The translations under genes were made by a program, and so were the position numbers. From NCBI GenBank assembly GCA_963810195.1, contig CAWEMO010000001.1:1240001-1304000 (forward strand): a DNA stretch of 64,000 nt. Reading direction: 5' to 3'. The notes under the pieces are model-generated. The model was not told the origin of the DNA. It ran no database searches and saw only the letters and a list, made by a program, of their open reading frames with translations. The stretch is from Chersky-840 sp963810195. GTDB taxonomy: Bacteria; Actinomycetota; Acidimicrobiia; Acidimicrobiales; UBA8190. Positions 62,088-64,000 of the stretch are shown here, piece after piece. Position 1 is the stretch's first letter. Every line of letters starts with the position of its first letter.

Positions 62088-62102
62088 GGGGAATTGGCCT
62101 CT
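62088..62102 (+). promoter_or_regulatory. weak DosR-like box 11 (ppsA)
   Basis: GGGGAATTGGCCTCT, only 9 of 15 matches, but it has GGG...CCTCT ends and lies 34 nt before the ppsA ATG, the same spacing as the gdhA and esterase-family boxes. Low certainty. Confidence 0.25.
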
Positions 62103-62136
62103 ACTGCGGCCCGCCCCCCGGGTTGATCCTGGGGAC

Positions 62137-64000
62137 ATGGCTGCGGCGCGATACATCAGGTCCTTTGGAGAGATCGGGAACGAGGACGTCCCCCTCGTTG
62201 GTGGGAAGAACGCCTCGCTGGGCGAGATGTACTGCAACCTGTCCGCCGAGGGCGTGCGAGTACCGAACGGGTTCGCCATCACCTCGGAGGCGTACCGGTA
62301 CATGCTGGACAAGGCCGGCGCCTGGGAGCCCCTCCACGCCGCGCTCGACGACCTGGACATCACCGATGTGGTCGACCTCGCCCGCCGGGGCCGGCGCGCC
62401 CGCGACATCGTCTACGGCGCCGGGATCCCCGAAGACCTGGCCCTCGAGATCCTCGCCGCGTACCGGGGCCTGCAAGAGCAGTACGACGAGGATGTCAGCC
62501 TGGCGGTACGGAGCTCCGGCACCGCTGAGGACCTGCCCACGGCGAGCTTCGCCGGGCAGCACGAGACGTACCTCAACGTGAGCGGTGACACCAGCCTCCT
62601 CGAGGCCTGCCGGAAGTGCTTCGCCAGCCTGTTCCTGGACCGGGCCATCCATTACCGGGTGGATCAGGGGTTCGACCACTTCAAGACGGGCCTGTCGATC
62701 GGCGTCATGAAGATGGTGCGCTCCGACCTGGCCTCCTCCGGTGTGATGTTCTCCCTGGACACCGAGTCGGGATTTCGCGACGTGGTCCTCATCACAGGCT
62801 CTTACGGGCTCGGTGAGAACGTCGTGCAGGGAGCGGTCGACCCCGACGAGTTCCTCGTCCACAAGCCGACGTTCAAGGCGGGACACCGGGCGGTGCTGCG
62901 CCGGCTGCTCGGGGACAAGGCCGTCAAGATGGTCTTCGTCGAGGGGGAGACCAAGCACACCACACGCAACGTCCCCACCCCCAAGGCCGACCGGCGCCAG
63001 TACTGCCTCAGCGACACCGACGTGCTCGAGCTCGCCGGCCATGCCTGTGCGATCGAGGACCACTACGGCCGTCCCATGGACATGGAGTGGGCCAAAGACG
63101 GTATCGACGGACTGCTCTATCTCGTCCAGGCGCGGCCCGAGACGAGCATCTCGCAGCGCTCGGCCACCATAATCGAGCGCTATGTCCTGGGCGGGACCGG
63201 AGAGGTCCTCGTCGAAGGCCGGGCCGTCGGGGAACGGATCGCGACGGGCACCGTCCGACGCATCGACAACGTGTCGCAGCTCAGGGAGTTCTCGCCCGGA
63301 GAGGTCCTGGTCGCCGACACCACCACTCCGGACTGGGAGCCCGTGATGAAGATGGCATCGGCCATCGTCACCAACCGGGGCGGCCGCACGTGCCACGCGG
63401 CCATCGTGGCCCGAGAGCTCGGTATCCCCGCCGTCGTGGGCACCGGCGACGCCACGGGCCACTTGCAGAGTGGGGACGTGGTCACCGTATCGTGCGCCGA
63501 AGGCGACACCGGTCACGTCTACCGAGGGACCATCTCCTTCCGAGTCGACCGCACCGAGGCCAACGAGCTTCCTCGTCCTGCCACCCGGATCATGGTCAAC
63601 CTCGGCAACCCCGATCTGGCCTTCATCACGTCGTTCCTCCCCAACGACGGCGTCGGGCTGGCCCGCATGGAGTTCATCGTCAACGAGTCCATCAAGGCGC
63701 ATCCCCTCGCCCTGCTGCATCCCGAGCGCGTGACCGACCCCAAGGCACGTCAGGAGTTGGCCCGCCTCACACGGGGATACCCGGACGGGGAACACTTCTT
63801 CGTCGAGCGCCTGTCGGAAGGGATCGGCACCATCGCCGCCGCATTCTGGCCCAAGCCAGTCGTGGTCCGGATGTCGGACTTCAAGACCAACGAGTACGCG
63901 AGCCTCGTCGGAGGAGCCGACTTCGAACCACACGAGGCCAACCCGATGTTGGGGTTCCGCGGCGCCTCGCGTTATGCCCACCCTGCTTACGCGGAGGGAT
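62137..64000 (+). CDS. ppsA: phosphoenolpyruvate synthase (runs off the window)
   Basis: At least 621 residues; the usual length is about 780-800, so the C-terminal PEP-binding barrel is cut by the window end. PPS makes PEP from pyruvate and ATP in gluconeogenesis. The ATP-grasp start is GGKNASLGEMYCNLSAEGVR, then LAVRSSGTAEDLPTASFAGQ and GVMFSLDTESGFRDVVLITG. The swivelling phosphohistidine domain is VTNRGGRTCHAAIVARELGI with the active His. The barrel begins IMVNLGNPDLAFITSFLPND. ATG 62137 was chosen as the first good start; GTT upstream cannot serve. It would return PFOR- or PK-linked pyruvate to PEP. Confidence 0.93.
   Translation, partial: MAAARYIRSFGEIGNEDVPLVGGKNASLGEMYCNLSAEGVRVPNGFAITSEAYRYMLDKAGAWEPLHAALDDLDITDVVDLARRGRRARDIVYGAGIPEDLALEILAAYRGLQEQYDEDVSLAVRSSGTAEDLPTASFAGQHETYLNVSGDTSLLEACRKCFASLFLDRAIHYRVDQGFDHFKTGLSIGVMKMVRSDLASSGVMFSLDTESGFRDVVLITGSYGLGENVVQGAVDPDEFLVHKPTFKAGHRAVLRRLLGDKAVKMVFVEGETKHTTRNVPTPKADRRQYCLSDTDVLELAGHACAIEDHYGRPMDMEWAKDGIDGLLYLVQARPETSISQRSATIIERYVLGGTGEVLVEGRAVGERIATGTVRRIDNVSQLREFSPGEVLVADTTTPDWEPVMKMASAIVTNRGGRTCHAAIVARELGIPAVVGTGDATGHLQSGDVVTVSCAEGDTGHVYRGTISFRVDRTEANELPRPATRIMVNLGNPDLAFITSFLPNDGVGLARMEFIVNESIKAHPLALLHPERVTDPKARQELARLTRGYPDGEHFFVERLSEGIGTIAAAFWPKPVVVRMSDFKTNEYASLVGGADFEPHEANPMLGFRGASRYAHPAYAEG

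Overview
The window is high-GC DNA (about 70% by eye) from an actinobacterium. The best guess is class Acidimicrobiia. Two genes encode DUF1918 proteins, an actinobacterial family. The secreted protein at 16180-17421 is built from GYWLVGADGGVFAFGDA-type repeats that I associate with Acidimicrobiia. Many genes start with GTG, overlap their neighbour by 4 nt, or have a TANNNT -10 box directly before the start codon (leaderless style). No rRNA, CRISPR array, prophage or insertion sequence was seen; one tRNA (Cys) is present.

Left part (1-17.4 kb) is ordinary chromosomal content: DUF1918 protein, tRNA-Cys, a GT4 glycosyltransferase, GlnD uridylyltransferase, an L,D-transpeptidase, enoyl-CoA hydratase, a two-gene ABC exporter, a PIG-L deacetylase, a YwaF-type membrane protein, a frameshifted secreted protein, a GNAT/aminoglycoside-kinase-like pair, a stand-alone cytochrome b, a GHMP kinase and a repeat-rich secreted protein.

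From 17.4 kb onward the content shifts to low-oxygen and survival physiology. One operon encodes an NADPH:ferredoxin-type flavoprotein, pyruvate:ferredoxin oxidoreductase and a dihydroorotate-dehydrogenase-like protein. It is followed by slipin/NfeD, universal stress proteins, DUF1918, a zinc-ribbon protein, Hsp20, a pyruvate-kinase-like protein, a CoA hydrolase/transferase, an amino-acid permease, aldehyde dehydrogenase, saccharopine-dehydrogenase-like protein and glutamate dehydrogenase. Next is a group 3b-type NADP-linked [NiFe]-hydrogenase operon (37.0-44.4 kb) with maturation protease and HypC. The right part holds a TetR unit, acyltransferases, patatin, isochorismatase, tandem USP, HtrA-like protease, erythromycin-esterase protein, an ACP-FAAL-acyltransferase fusion, a phosphoribosyltransferase-hydrolase fusion facing nicotinate phosphoribosyltransferase, and the start of PEP synthase.

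The main discovery is a recurring 15-bp near-palindrome, consensus GGGACCTTCGGCCCT, in the upstream regions of many of these stress genes. It is often 31-40 nt before the start codon. It closely resembles the DosR/DevR box of the mycobacterial hypoxia regulon, and the gene set (Hsp20, USPs, erythromycin esterase, an Rv0571c-like fusion next to a pncB2-like gene, 3b hydrogenase) matches that regulon too. I read 25-62 kb as a DosR-like dormancy island; no DosR/DosS genes are in the window.

A second theme is broken frames. The hydrogenase structural genes carry roughly a dozen single-base indels in 5 kb, although cofactor-binding motifs survive in each segment. Three further genes carry one apparent indel each. 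One of these lies in a seven-G run, which points to sequencing error, though recent decay cannot be excluded.
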